Assembly (NCBI GenBank): GCA_964439395.1
Contig: CAYTNV010000005.1
Span: 51,459 to 115,458 of the forward strand
DNA from: JAUUSJ01 sp964439395
GTDB lineage: Bacteria > Bacillota > Clostridia > Lachnospirales > Lachnospiraceae
Reading direction: 5' to 3'
Length of the DNA: 64,000 nt
The position numbers were made by a program, and so were the translations under genes. The stretch's first letter is position 1. The number at the start of each line of letters is the position of its first letter. Positions 17,591-26,788 of this stretch are shown here, piece by piece. The notes under the pieces were generated by a model. That model saw nothing but the letters and a program-made list of their open reading frames with translations. It had not been told where the DNA came from and ran no database searches.

Positions 17591-17872
17591 CTACGCAACT
17601 GGATGTACAGAACACTGTTTTTTGCTTCTTCCTTTTCTCTCGTAGCGAACTACACCATCTACTAAAGCAAATAATGTATCATCACCGCCACGTCCAACGT
17701 TCTCACCTGGGTGAATCTTTGTTCCACGCTGTCTGTAAAGGATGTTACCAGCTTTTACAAATTGTCCGTCTGCTCTTTTCGCACCTAATCTCTTGGACTC
17801 GGAATCTCTACCGTTCTTTGTAGAACCAACTCCCTTTTTATGAGCGAAAAATTGAAGGTTCATTTTCATCAT
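17591..17872 (-). CDS. rpmA: 50S ribosomal protein L27 with cleavable N-terminus
   Basis: This 93-residue L27 carries AHKKGVGSTKNGRDS, the conserved segment reaching the peptidyl-transferase centre. It is preceded by MMKMNLQFF. This NLQFF-A extension is typical of Firmicutes L27 and is removed by Prp, leaving AHKKG as the mature start. Prp is encoded just upstream with a four-base gap. GGAGGTG precedes the ATG. Confidence 0.97.
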   Translation of the reverse strand: MMKMNLQFFAHKKGVGSTKNGRDSESKRLGAKRADGQFVKAGNILYRQRGTKIHPGENVGRGGDDTLFALVDGVVRYERKGRSKKQCSVHPVA

Positions 17873-17876
17873 GTCG

Positions 17877-18206
17877 TTACACCTCCTTAAAAGATACTTT
17901 TATATATCGAGAGCCGTAAGCTTCTTCAATTCCCTCTAAACCGAGCACTAAAGACTTCATCAATATAGTGCCCTCTTTGCTTACTGGACCTCCAAAGTGA
18001 AGTTCGATAAGACCGCTATCTTCATCGGATTTTACTTTGAATTTATCCTTGGTAAACTGTTCTAATGAATTGACTGTATTTATAACCAAGACAGAAATAG
18101 AAGCACAGACCATATCTTGTCCGTATTCGCCCTGTCCGGCATGTCCCATCGTCTTAAAGCCTTTGAAATTATGATGGCTATCCCGATAGATGATAATGTT
18201 TGTCAT
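17877..18206 (-). CDS. prp: Ribosomal-processing cysteine protease Prp
   Basis: This 109-residue cysteine protease (former DUF464) trims the N-terminus of L27. The catalytic His22 (GHAGQGEYG) and Cys34 (DMVCASIS) are present. It lies between rplU and rpmA, 11 bp after rplU and 4 bp before rpmA. Its ribosome site overlaps the rplU stop, as usual in Firmicutes. Confidence 0.95.
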   Translation of the reverse strand: MTNIIIYRDSHHNFKGFKTMGHAGQGEYGQDMVCASISVLVINTVNSLEQFTKDKFKVKSDEDSGLIELHFGGPVSKEGTILMKSLVLGLEGIEEAYGSRYIKVSFKEV

Positions 18207-18217
18207 ACAATCACCAA

Positions 18218-18526
18218 TTAAGCGTTAATCTTTTTAATCTCTACTTTTGTGAATGCTTGTCTATGACCTTGTTTTTTATGGTAGCCTGTTTTTCTCTTAT
18301 ACTTGTAAACGATAACTTTTTTACCTTTTACATCTCCAACTACAGAAGCTGTAACAGTAGCACCCTCAACTGTAGGGTTACCAATTTTTACCTCTTCTCC
18401 GCTTACCATAAGCACCTGGTCAAATGTATACTCAGCTCCAGCTTCTACACCTAATTTCTCTACGTAAATTACATCGCCTTCGCTTACTTTATACTGCTTT
18501 CCACCTGTTGCAATAATAGCGTACAT
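18218..18526 (-). CDS. rplU: 50S ribosomal protein L21
   Basis: This 102-residue protein is full length. It begins MYAIIATGGKQYKVSEGD and ends in the basic KTGYHKKQGHRQ segment that contacts 23S rRNA. It is the first gene of rplU-prp-rpmA, behind a strong promoter, a structured leader and an AGGAGGTG ribosome site. Confidence 0.97.
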   Translation of the reverse strand: MYAIIATGGKQYKVSEGDVIYVEKLGVEAGAEYTFDQVLMVSGEEVKIGNPTVEGATVTASVVGDVKGKKVIVYKYKRKTGYHKKQGHRQAFTKVEIKKINA

Positions 18527-18535
18527 ATTGCACCT

Positions 18536-18605
18536 CCTAATATATTCTCGCCAAACTACGGTGTCTCATCTTATGAGAGCTTTCAAACCTCGCTGTGCGG
18601 CATCT
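18536..18605 (-). promoter_or_regulatory. L21-leader-like structured 5' UTR
   Basis: Between the promoter and rplU the - strand reads GATGCCGCACAGCGAGG, then GCTCTCATAAGATGAGAC and CCGTAGTTTGGCG. These short GC-rich blocks can form hairpins, in the position of the ribosomal L21 leader known from Firmicutes. In such leaders a ribosomal protein represses its own operon. The assignment is by position and general appearance. Confidence 0.6.
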
Positions 18606-18610
18606 TCTAA

Positions 18611-18639
18611 ATATTATCATGATTTTTTTTATATGTCAA
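18611..18639 (-). promoter_or_regulatory. Promoter of rplU-prp-rpmA
   Basis: On the - strand TTGACA (18639-18634) and TAATAT (18616-18611) are 17 bp apart, an almost ideal sigma-A promoter. It would start transcription just before the L21 leader. Confidence 0.75.
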
Positions 18640-18802
18640 TATTTTTATCAAAATATATCTTGAAATAATTTTATTAGCCTGCATACATACATTCTTTGAA
18701 ATATGATTTTCCATCGGAGACTGCTTTTTTGGGAGATTTTATCCAACCAATTTTACCAGTGTTTTATTTATTTTTATCTAGCACAACAGGTTAATTAAAA
18801 TT

Positions 18803-20008
18803 TTATAAGATTTGTTCTATACAAGAGATTTGTTCATAAATCGGCTTTTTTACTTTCTTTCTCGTAATCTCAACAAGACCAAGCTTTGTCATATCAACTA
18901 AATCTGTTTTAATTCTATCTTGTTTTAGAAAAAAACTAAACTCCTTTAAGAGAGCCTCTTTGCTTTCCTCCTCCTCCATATCGATAAAATCTACGACAAT
19001 AATACCAGATAAATTTCTAAGTCGAAGCTGTCTTGCGATTTCTGCTGCTGCCTCCATATTGACACGGAAAAAATGTTTTCCAGACTGTTTTTTTCCAATG
19101 GATTTTCCTGTATTTACATCGATAACAACCATCGCCTCTGTCGGTTGAATAATAAGATAAGAGCCGGATTTTAACCAGACCTTTTCAGACAATGCCTCTC
19201 TTATCTGTTTTTCCAATCCATATAGCGTCCATAGAGAAATATTTTCTGTCTCATAAAATTCTAATTTTTTCAAATCCATCGGTTGATAAATCATCAAATA
19301 TTTTTTTAATTCATCATAGATAAGCGCATCATCGGTAAGGATTTTTTCTAATTGCTGCTCGTTTTGATCTTTAATATCCATCAGATAGGCAGCAGGAGTC
19401 TTGTAAATACAAGAAAAACAAGTAAGATACTTTGCTCTCTCAAATAACTTCTCCATCTGTTCTGATAAGACAAGTAATTCTTTTTTTAATGCTTCACATG
19501 GAGCATGCACTGCATTTGTCCGGACAATCACACCATATTTCTCATCCTTGCACTCTTCCATCATATGCTTTAATCTTTTCCTGTCTTCACTTTTTTCAAT
19601 CTTATTTGAGATACCAATATTTTTATTTACCGAAGTAAGAACAATATATTTTCCAGTCAAATTAATATTAGAAGTCGCTGTCGGTGCTTTTTTCTTGATT
19701 GCTTCTTTTGATATTTGTACGAGAAGCTCATCTCCCACTGCAATTGTCTGATTTTTCTTTACATTCAAGAAATTATGGTGTTTATTTTCCAAAAGAGAAT
19801 AATAACATAAAATACCATCTGAAATTTCCAGAAAAGCGGCATTAATATTTTTTACAATATTTTTTACTTTCGCAATATAAATATTATTTAAAATAGATGT
19901 CTCGTCGCTCGGCTCAAAAGAAACCTCAGCAAGCTTATCCCCTTCACACATGGCGGTAATAATATATCCGTTCTTTTTAGTAATCACTAATTTTCCATCC
20001 GACTTCAT
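18803..20008 (-). CDS. rng: Ribonuclease E/G family protein (RNase G type)
   Basis: This 401-residue protein has an S1-like N-terminal RNA-binding region (NIYIAKVKNIVKNINAAFLEI) and the RNase E/G catalytic core with metal-binding Asp residues in VVIDVNTG and IVVDFIDM. It lacks the long C-terminal scaffold of RNase E. Such enzymes cut single-stranded RNA, for example in rRNA and mRNA processing. Its ATG overlaps the stop of the upstream gene by four bases (ATGA), so it is coupled to the radical-SAM-linked pair. The usual zinc-link CxxC is not obvious; Cys residues occur in LTCFSC. Confidence 0.88.
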   Translation of the reverse strand: MKSDGKLVITKKNGYIITAMCEGDKLAEVSFEPSDETSILNNIYIAKVKNIVKNINAAFLEISDGILCYYSLLENKHHNFLNVKKNQTIAVGDELLVQISKEAIKKKAPTATSNINLTGKYIVLTSVNKNIGISNKIEKSEDRKRLKHMMEECKDEKYGVIVRTNAVHAPCEALKKELLVLSEQMEKLFERAKYLTCFSCIYKTPAAYLMDIKDQNEQQLEKILTDDALIYDELKKYLMIYQPMDLKKLEFYETENISLWTLYGLEKQIREALSEKVWLKSGSYLIIQPTEAMVVIDVNTGKSIGKKQSGKHFFRVNMEAAAEIARQLRLRNLSGIIVVDFIDMEEEESKEALLKEFSFFLKQDRIKTDLVDMTKLGLVEITRKKVKKPIYEQISCIEQIL

Positions 20009-20718
20009 TTTGCCTCCATTTCTGCACTTGGATATAGTAAAGAGACATAATCATCCTTCACCTTCATATAAGTCTCCAATCGATGAATCATAAAGGCAAT
20101 CTTTTCATAAGGATATCCAAGATAATCGCAAAAAGCATTCATAACAAGCTCTGGCTTTAAATTGTTGGCACTTCCAGATACTGTCTTAATAAAAATAGAC
20201 TCTCCCATAGGTCTAAGTTCCAACAAAAGAGGACGAATATTTTCTTCTTTCTGAGAACGCTTTGTCTTTTTTAATACAATCATCTCTTCCTGTCTAAAAA
20301 ATTCAGCACATCTTTGTAAGAAAACTTCTTTATGATAATATCCTGGACGAAATGATATCATATAATCCGCTGCTGCCACAGTTGACATCGCATTTTTTGC
20401 TGTATCATCTAACTTTCTCCAATCTAAAACGGTAATTCCTTCATTCATCACAGTATTTAATCGATCAATCAAATTCTCTAATTTCTCACCAGATGTAACT
20501 TGCGTCTCATCAAGTTCCACATCTGCGTACTCTCCCTCACTTGTCATGCCAATTCCAAGAGGAGATGCAAAAGATAAAAGAGGGTGAGGACTAAAGCCTT
20601 TGGAGTATAAAACAGGAATATCTGCCCGCTTAAATGCCTGTTGAAAATATCTTTGCACATCTAAATGTCCGATAAAACGAATATAACCAATCTTTTGAAA
20701 TTTAATTCTTGTTTTCAA
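20005..20718 (-). CDS. TIGR03936 family radical-SAM-linked protein
   Basis: This protein (237 residues from the chosen start) is of the TIGR03936/DUF2344 type: RIKFQKIGYIRFIGHLDVQRYFQQAF, then GFSPHPLLSFASPLGIG. The family is encoded next to, or fused with, TIGR03960 radical SAM proteins, as here, and its function is unknown. A longer frame starts at 20751, but GGGAGGAG stands six bases before an in-frame TTG at 20718, and the product then begins MKTRIKF as in relatives. It overlaps the upstream gene by 17 bp and rng by 4 bp. Confidence 0.82.
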   Translation of the reverse strand: MKTRIKFQKIGYIRFIGHLDVQRYFQQAFKRADIPVLYSKGFSPHPLLSFASPLGIGMTSEGEYADVELDETQVTSGEKLENLIDRLNTVMNEGITVLDWRKLDDTAKNAMSTVAAADYMISFRPGYYHKEVFLQRCAEFFRQEEMIVLKKTKRSQKEENIRPLLLELRPMGESIFIKTVSGSANNLKPELVMNAFCDYLGYPYEKIAFMIHRLETYMKVKDDYVSLLYPSAEMEAK

Positions 20719-22585
20719 TACAGACTCCTCCCTTCCATACATTTGCACCACAACCTGAACATTTCTGCTTACAATTTGGTGTTACTTCCTCTTTCATCGC
20801 TCTTTCCCACTCTCGCTTTAAAAATTTCTTTGTCACGCCAATATCTATGAAATCCCATGGAAAAACTTCGTCGAGACTTCTTGGTCTTGTTGTATAAAAA
20901 TCAGTGGAAAGCCCATTCTCATCCATTGCCTCCATCCATTTATCAAAGTCAAAAAACTCTGTCCAGGCATCATAAATACATCCTTTTTTATAGACATCAT
21001 AGATTACTTTAGCAACTTTTCTATCTCCTCTTGCTAAAATTCCCTCCAAAACTGTCGTCTTAGCGTCATGCCATTTAAAGCTTAAACTTTTACGATTATG
21101 CTGCGCCTTCATCTGATCATTTACAAAGTATGCTTTCTTGCTATAATCTTCCAGCTCATACATTGGCGCCCACTGAAGTGGAGTAAAAGGCTTTGGTATA
21201 AAGAAAGAGGCGCTTGCCCCGACAGATACTCTCGTTTTATTTCGATACTCTGCGTCCATCTTATAATATGTCATAGCGATTTTTTCACAAAGTTTTGCGA
21301 TTGCTGCCATATCTTCCTCTGTCTCAGTTGGAAGTCCAAGCATAAAATAAAGTTTTACTTTTTTCCAGCCACCTTTAAATGCCTCCTCGGCTCCGCTTAA
21401 AATAATCTCCTCTGTCAATCCTTTATTAATTACATTCCTCATTCTTTGAGAACCTGCTTCTGGTGCAAAAGTTAAGCTGCTCTTTTTTATATCCTGCACT
21501 TTACTCATAACATCGAGAGAAAAGGCATCAATTCTAAGCGAGGGAAGTGCAATATTAATTTTTTTCTCACCACAGTGTTCTACTAAAAACTCTGTGAGTT
21601 CTTTTAACTTAGAATAGTCACTGGAGCTTAGAGAACTTAGAGAAATCTCATCATATCCTGTATTTTTTAGCATATCAAGTGCATATTCCTTTAGCATCGA
21701 AAGTGGACGTTCTCTTGTTGGACGATAAATCATTCCAGCCTGACAGAATCGACATCCTCTAATGCATCCTCTTTGAATCTCTAATACAACTCTATCTTGT
21801 GTCACTTTCATAAATGGAACAACAGGATTTTTAGGGTAATACGTATCTCCAAGATTCATCTCTACCTGTTTTTTGATTGTTGTTGGGATTCCTTCTTCAA
21901 TTGGCCAAAAAGAATCGATTGTGCCGTCCTCCTTGTAAGAGACATCATACAAGGAAGGAACATACATGCCCTCAATCTTTGCCGCCGCTTTTAAAAATTC
22001 TTTTCTGGAGGTCTTGTTTTTCTTATGTTCTTTGTATAAATCCATCAGCTCAAAATATACGGTTTCTCCTTCTCCGATATAAAAAATATCAAAAAAATCT
22101 GCAAGTGGTTCTGGATTATACGTGCAAGGACCACCTCCAATTACAATCGGTGCATCCTCTTTTCTATCTTTCGAAAAAATCCCAATCTGTGCTAAGTCTA
22201 AAATCTGTAATATATTTGTATAGCACATCTCATACTGAATCGTAATAGCTAAAAAATCAAACATAAACAGAGGATCTTGAGATTCAAGCGCAAACAGAGG
22301 AATATTTTCTTCTTTCATTTTTTTGTGTAAATCAATCCAAGGAGAGAAAACTCTCTCACAGTAAATATCATCTCTTCTATTTAGCATATCATAGATAATT
22401 TTCATGCCTAGATGAGACATGCCTATCTCGTAGACATCTGGAAAGCACATAGCAAATCGAACATCCACCTCATCTGGATCTTTAACAACGGAGTTTACCT
22501 CACCGCCAATATATCTGGCTGGTTTTTCGATTTGCATAAGTATTTCATCTGTCAATGCTAATTCTCGCATTGTATTATTTATCAT
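20702..22585 (-). CDS. TIGR03960 family radical SAM protein
   Basis: This 627-residue protein has an N-terminal B12-binding-like region (MCFPDVYEIGMSHLGMKIIY, IVIGGGPCTYNPEPLADFFD). A radical SAM core follows, with the 4Fe-4S motif CIRGCRFC. The Cys-rich C-terminus (KQKCSGCGANVWKGGVC) could hold another metal site. The reaction is unknown. Conserved linkage to TIGR03936, RNase G and the L21/L27/Obg genes suggests a translation-related modification. The ATG at 22585 is 12 bases from TTAGGAGGT; an alternative ATG at 22570 would shorten it by five residues. Confidence 0.85.
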   Translation of the reverse strand: MINNTMRELALTDEILMQIEKPARYIGGEVNSVVKDPDEVDVRFAMCFPDVYEIGMSHLGMKIIYDMLNRRDDIYCERVFSPWIDLHKKMKEENIPLFALESQDPLFMFDFLAITIQYEMCYTNILQILDLAQIGIFSKDRKEDAPIVIGGGPCTYNPEPLADFFDIFYIGEGETVYFELMDLYKEHKKNKTSRKEFLKAAAKIEGMYVPSLYDVSYKEDGTIDSFWPIEEGIPTTIKKQVEMNLGDTYYPKNPVVPFMKVTQDRVVLEIQRGCIRGCRFCQAGMIYRPTRERPLSMLKEYALDMLKNTGYDEISLSSLSSSDYSKLKELTEFLVEHCGEKKINIALPSLRIDAFSLDVMSKVQDIKKSSLTFAPEAGSQRMRNVINKGLTEEIILSGAEEAFKGGWKKVKLYFMLGLPTETEEDMAAIAKLCEKIAMTYYKMDAEYRNKTRVSVGASASFFIPKPFTPLQWAPMYELEDYSKKAYFVNDQMKAQHNRKSLSFKWHDAKTTVLEGILARGDRKVAKVIYDVYKKGCIYDAWTEFFDFDKWMEAMDENGLSTDFYTTRPRSLDEVFPWDFIDIGVTKKFLKREWERAMKEEVTPNCKQKCSGCGANVWKGGVCIENKN

Positions 22586-22598
22586 CTTTCTCTCTTTA

Positions 22599-22618
22599 CC
22601 TCCTAATAATAAAGGAGG
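22599..22618 (-). promoter_or_regulatory. Hairpin that can mask the TIGR03960 ribosome site
   Basis: On the - strand CCTCCT (22618-22613) is complementary to the AGGAGG ribosome site (22604-22599), with an eight-base loop. The same CCTCC adjoins the stem at 22616-22639, so the two structures compete. Confidence 0.4.
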
Positions 22619-22639
22619 CTCTATTTTATTATAGAGCCT
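22616..22639 (-). terminator. Possible terminator or structure after the peptidase gene
   Basis: AGGCTCTAT pairs perfectly with ATAGAGCCT around AATAAA. What follows on the - strand, CCTTTATTATT, is only a poor T tract, so it may be leaky or regulatory. Confidence 0.45.
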
Positions 22640-22712
22640 AGTCTTTCATTTTTATTTGTATATTATGAAACTGATTTTATAATCTTTAAGCAAATCTGCT
22701 CTATATATAATA

Positions 22713-24179
22713 TTATAAATAATCTTTCGCATCTTTAAGTAACATTAATAAATATTCATATACTCTAGCTACAGAAGAAATACGAAGTCTTTCCATAGGA
22801 GTATGAATATCCAAAATATCTGGTCCGATGGAAATGGCATCTAAATCCTGAATTTTTGATGCGAAAATACCACATTCTAACCCAGCATGAATGGAAAGAA
22901 CAAGTAAATCTTTTCCAGTTAACTCTTTATATTTATCTATCGCTAAACCTCTTAAATTAGAGTTTTGTTTATATTCCCATGCTGGATAGGCTCCTTTTAC
23001 ATCAATATCTCCACAAAGAGCAGCTGTAAGTGTCTTATATTTATCAACTAAAAGATCACGAAGGCTTTCTTTGGAACTTCTAACAGCAAAGCAAAAACTT
23101 ATATATTCTTTTGTCGTTTGGACAATTCCAAGATTAGAAGAACTTTCTACAATGCCTGGCGTATCCATACTCATTGTAAAAACTCCATGAAACGCATTTA
23201 ACAAAAAGATGAGAAGCTTTTTCTTGCAATTATCACTAAATACATCTATTTCTCTTTTTTTCTCTCCTTTTTTTAAAGAAAAGGAAATGGATGGATCTGA
23301 GATTTTATATTCCATTTTTATCATCTGTTTAAATTCATAGAAACTCTCTTTAAGCTTTTCCTCGTTGTTTTCCTCAAGTAAGAAAGACAAGCTTCCTTCT
23401 CTTGGAATAGCATTATCTTGTCCACCGCCTTCTATATAAAGAATAGAAGGTGAGAGTTTTTTCTTTTCTAATAAAGCCAAAAATCTTCCAAGTAAAAGAG
23501 GGGCATTGGCTCTTTGTTTGTCGATATCTGTGCCAGAATGTCCGCCTTTTAACCCAGTTAAAAAGACAGTATATTCTATTCCAGAAGCCTTTTTGTAAGT
23601 GATAGGAAGAGTGGAAAAAACAGTGACGCCACCTGCACAGGCGACAAGAATGGATCCCTCTTCCTCAGAGTCAATATTAATCATATAATTTCCCAAAAGC
23701 CGACTGCAGTCAAGATTTTGAGCTCCCTCCATTCCCATCTCTTCCTCAGTCGTCATAACAATCTCAAGAGGAGGATGAGGAATACTATCATCATCTAAAA
23801 TAGCAAGGGCGTATGCAATCGCAATGCCATCATCGCCCCCAAGAGTAGTTCCATCGGCATATACTTCATCACCATTTACAATAAGAGAAAGTGGATCTTC
23901 CAAAAAATTATGCTCACATCCTGCTATTTTTTCACAGACCATATCAAGATGTCCCTGTAAAATAATAGTTGGAACATTTTCATAGCCTTTACTCGCTTCT
24001 TTCTTTATAATTACATTATTCCACTCGTCTTGATAATATTCTAGCCCTCTCTTCCTCGCAAACTGGACACAGTAATCACTAATCGCTTTTGTATTGCCAG
24101 ATCCGTGTGGAATATTACATATTTCTTCAAAATAATAAAATACTTTTTCAGGTTTCAAATCTTTTAAAACTCGCTTCAT
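22713..24179 (-). CDS. pepD: Aminoacyl-histidine dipeptidase (M20 family)
   Basis: This 488-residue zinc peptidase of the PepD/beta-Ala-His dipeptidase type cleaves Xaa-His and related dipeptides in the cytoplasm. Metal and catalytic residues appear in LQGHLDMVCEK, DGTTLGGDDGIAIA and MTTEEEMGMEGAQNLD. His in GLKGGHSGTDI belongs to the dimerisation/lid domain. The usual length is about 485. It is first downstream of the UPF0210 gene, with a 23-bp gap. Confidence 0.92.
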   Translation of the reverse strand: MKRVLKDLKPEKVFYYFEEICNIPHGSGNTKAISDYCVQFARKRGLEYYQDEWNNVIIKKEASKGYENVPTIILQGHLDMVCEKIAGCEHNFLEDPLSLIVNGDEVYADGTTLGGDDGIAIAYALAILDDDSIPHPPLEIVMTTEEEMGMEGAQNLDCSRLLGNYMINIDSEEEGSILVACAGGVTVFSTLPITYKKASGIEYTVFLTGLKGGHSGTDIDKQRANAPLLLGRFLALLEKKKLSPSILYIEGGGQDNAIPREGSLSFLLEENNEEKLKESFYEFKQMIKMEYKISDPSISFSLKKGEKKREIDVFSDNCKKKLLIFLLNAFHGVFTMSMDTPGIVESSSNLGIVQTTKEYISFCFAVRSSKESLRDLLVDKYKTLTAALCGDIDVKGAYPAWEYKQNSNLRGLAIDKYKELTGKDLLVLSIHAGLECGIFASKIQDLDAISIGPDILDIHTPMERLRISSVARVYEYLLMLLKDAKDYL

Positions 24180-24202
24180 AATTTTATATCTCTTTCTAAT
24201 AT

Positions 24203-25567
24203 TTAGTTTTTAAAGCTGTGAATTGGTGCTGGAATTCTTCCACCTCGGTTAATAAATGACTCACAGCTAAAAGTATTCACCGGCATGATTGGAGCGTATC
24301 CAAGAAGACCTCCAAACTCAATTCTATCTCCAACACCTTTTCCAATTGCTGGGATAATACGAACGGCAGTTGTTTTTTGATTAATCATACCAAGTGCCAT
24401 CTCATCAGCAATAATACCAGAAATTGTGGAAGACGAAGTATCTCCTGGAATTGCAATCATATCAAGACCAACAGAACATACACAAGTCATTGCCTCTAAT
24501 TTTTCAAGAGTAAGAGCCCCTGCTTCCACTGCTTGAATCATTCTTTGATCTTCACTGACTGGAATAAAAGCACCGCTAAGTCCACCTACATAGGATGACG
24601 CCATAACGCCACCTTTTTTTACTTGGTCATTTAATAGAGCAAGTGCAGCCGTTGTTCCTGGGGCACCAGCATACTCAAGTCCGATTTCTTCTAAAATTTC
24701 ACCGACACTATCTCCTACTGCTGGAGTTGGAGCTAAGGAAAGATCAATAATGCCAAATGGTACGTTAAGTCGTTTGGAAGCTTCTTTTGCCACAAGCTGA
24801 CCGACACGTGTTACTTTAAATGCAGTTTTCTTAATTGTTTCACATAAAATCTCAAAATTTTCTCCGCGTACTTTTTCAAGTGCACGTTTTACAACACCAG
24901 GGCCACTGACACCGACATTAATTACAACATCAGCCTCTGTCACACCGTGAAATGCTCCAGCCATAAATGGATTGTCATCTGGTGCATTCGTAAATACGAC
25001 AAATTTGGCACATCCAATACAATCTCTGTCCTGTGTCAAGATAGCAGCTTCTTTGATCATCTCACCGATTAATTTGACCGCATCCATATTGATACCGGTT
25101 TTTGTAGAACCAACATTTACGGAGCTGCATACTCGCTCTGTATCAGCAAGTGCCTTTGGAATAGAGCGAATTAAATATTCGTCAGCCTTTGTCATTGCCT
25201 TATTTACAAGAGCAGAATAGCCTCCGATAAAGTTTACTCCCACTTCCTTTGCAGCCTGGTCTAGTATTTTTGCAAGTTCTACAAAATCATCACTGCTATT
25301 ACACACACTTCCACCAACTAATGCAATCGGTGTAATAGAAATTCTTTTATTTACAATAGGGATACCAAATTCTTTTTCAATATCCTTTCCTACTTTTACA
25401 AGATCTTTTGCCTTCGTTGTAATTTTTGTATAAATTTTTTCTTTTACCTCATCGAGAGTGGAGCCTACGCAGTCCAATAAACTAATGCCCATTGTAATAG
25501 TACGGACATCTAGATTCATTTCATGAATCATCTGATTTGTCTCGATGACTTCATTTATATTTAACAT
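24203..25567 (-). CDS. UPF0210/PFL (DUF711) family protein
   Basis: This 454-residue protein matches the UPF0210 family from end to end (VRTITMGISLLDC, FIGGYSALV, TNAPDDNPFMAGAFHG, GLSGAFIPVSEDQRM). The family has a pyruvate-formate-lyase-like fold and no established reaction. An ACT-domain gene lies 14 bp upstream, the constant partner in Gram-positives. The pair may respond to an amino acid through the ACT protein, which is inference. Confidence 0.92.
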   Translation of the reverse strand: MLNINEVIETNQMIHEMNLDVRTITMGISLLDCVGSTLDEVKEKIYTKITTKAKDLVKVGKDIEKEFGIPIVNKRISITPIALVGGSVCNSSDDFVELAKILDQAAKEVGVNFIGGYSALVNKAMTKADEYLIRSIPKALADTERVCSSVNVGSTKTGINMDAVKLIGEMIKEAAILTQDRDCIGCAKFVVFTNAPDDNPFMAGAFHGVTEADVVINVGVSGPGVVKRALEKVRGENFEILCETIKKTAFKVTRVGQLVAKEASKRLNVPFGIIDLSLAPTPAVGDSVGEILEEIGLEYAGAPGTTAALALLNDQVKKGGVMASSYVGGLSGAFIPVSEDQRMIQAVEAGALTLEKLEAMTCVCSVGLDMIAIPGDTSSSTISGIIADEMALGMINQKTTAVRIIPAIGKGVGDRIEFGGLLGYAPIMPVNTFSCESFINRGGRIPAPIHSFKN

Positions 25568-25581
25568 ATTTTACTCCTTTA

Positions 25582-25854
25582 CTAGATTCTATGCATCATA
25601 TTAAAGATTTCCTCGTTCTGTGTACGGATTAATACCCCAATCTCTTCACCGATTTGCTCTAATTCATTTGCCATAACATTAAAAGGTTTTGCCTCGTCTT
25701 TTGGTTCCACTACCATCATCATATTAAAATAGCCACCAGTAATTGTCTGGGAGATATCTAAAATATTTACATGATTATTTGCTAAATAAGTACATACCTT
25801 TGCGATGATTCCTACGGAATCTTTTCCTAATACTGTAATAATTATTTTTTTCAT
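25582..25854 (-). CDS. ACT domain protein (UPF0237)
   Basis: A 90-residue stand-alone ACT domain (IITVLGKDSVGIIAKVCTYLANN, LDISQTITGGYFNMMMVV). ACT domains bind small ligands, usually amino acids. AAAAGGAG precedes the start. It is encoded with the UPF0210 gene, probably as its regulatory partner. Confidence 0.92.
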   Translation of the reverse strand: MKKIIITVLGKDSVGIIAKVCTYLANNHVNILDISQTITGGYFNMMMVVEPKDEAKPFNVMANELEQIGEEIGVLIRTQNEEIFNMMHRI

Positions 25855-25874
25855 CCTATAAACTCCTTTTTCCT

Positions 25875-26678
25875 CTAAGAAAGAACGGATACCATACGAG
25901 ATGGACCATCCTTTTTTGCCACTTGTAAATTAATATTGGTATCTTCAATGCTTTTATTTTGCATGAATAATTCTAATTTTACTGTCTCATAGGCCAGCTG
26001 TTCATAATTATTTTCCTTGCTCAAATGTCCAAGAAATATATTTTTTAGATGGTCATTCATAAGTTCTGATAAAAGCTGTCCAGCTCTCTCATTTGATAAA
26101 TGACCTCTTTTTCCTAAAATACGCTTTTTTAATTGGTAGGGATAAGGACCAACTTCCAGCATATGTACATCATGGTTTGCTTCTAAAAAAAGAATATCTA
26201 AATCTTTTAACTTATCAATTAAATATTCATCGTAATCTCCCATATCTGTGGCAATGGCTGCCTTTGTTTGATTGTGGAAAAACGTATAGCATACTGGATC
26301 GACGGCGTCATGCCAAGTGGCAGATGCCTCAATTTTCAAATCTCCGATATAAAAAGGAGAATCCTTTTTGATGGAGTGGAATAAAGACTTATCAAGTTTT
26401 CCGAGATTTTTTGTATTCAAAATAGCATCGATTGTCTCTGATGTAGAAAAAATTGGTAATTTATATCTTCTCGCCATGACACCGAGACCGCTAATATGAT
26501 CTAAATGTTCATGAGTAACTAAAATCCCATCTATTTTGGTTACTTCTTTTTCTATACTTTTTAATCCCTGTTCGATTTTCTTTCCACTAATACCTACATC
26601 TACTAAAAGTGATGTATTTTCACTTCCGACATAGATACAATTTCCGCTACTTCCACTAGCGATACTGACTAAGTCCAT
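25875..26678 (-). CDS. walJ: MBL-fold metallo-hydrolase, WalJ/YycJ type
   Basis: This 267-residue protein starts LVSIASGSSGNC, typical of YycJ/WalJ, and has the metallo-beta-lactamase motif THEHLDHISG, later ligands TDMGDYDE and a C-terminal LGHLSKEN. In Bacillus WalJ is a nuclease-like enzyme in the WalKR operon affecting replication or DNA repair. No walKR genes are present here; it sits between coaE and the ACT gene. The role is assigned by family only. Confidence 0.85.
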   Translation of the reverse strand: MDLVSIASGSSGNCIYVGSENTSLLVDVGISGKKIEQGLKSIEKEVTKIDGILVTHEHLDHISGLGVMARRYKLPIFSTSETIDAILNTKNLGKLDKSLFHSIKKDSPFYIGDLKIEASATWHDAVDPVCYTFFHNQTKAAIATDMGDYDEYLIDKLKDLDILFLEANHDVHMLEVGPYPYQLKKRILGKRGHLSNERAGQLLSELMNDHLKNIFLGHLSKENNYEQLAYETVKLELFMQNKSIEDTNINLQVAKKDGPSRMVSVLS

Positions 26679-26788
26679 CTTTTTTCTCCTCTATCCTTGG
26701 CTTTTTGGTTGCTTTAGACATTATATACTAAAGTTTTTGTAAATACAAGCTGTATTTAAAGAGAAGATTTACTTAATATAGAAATCTA

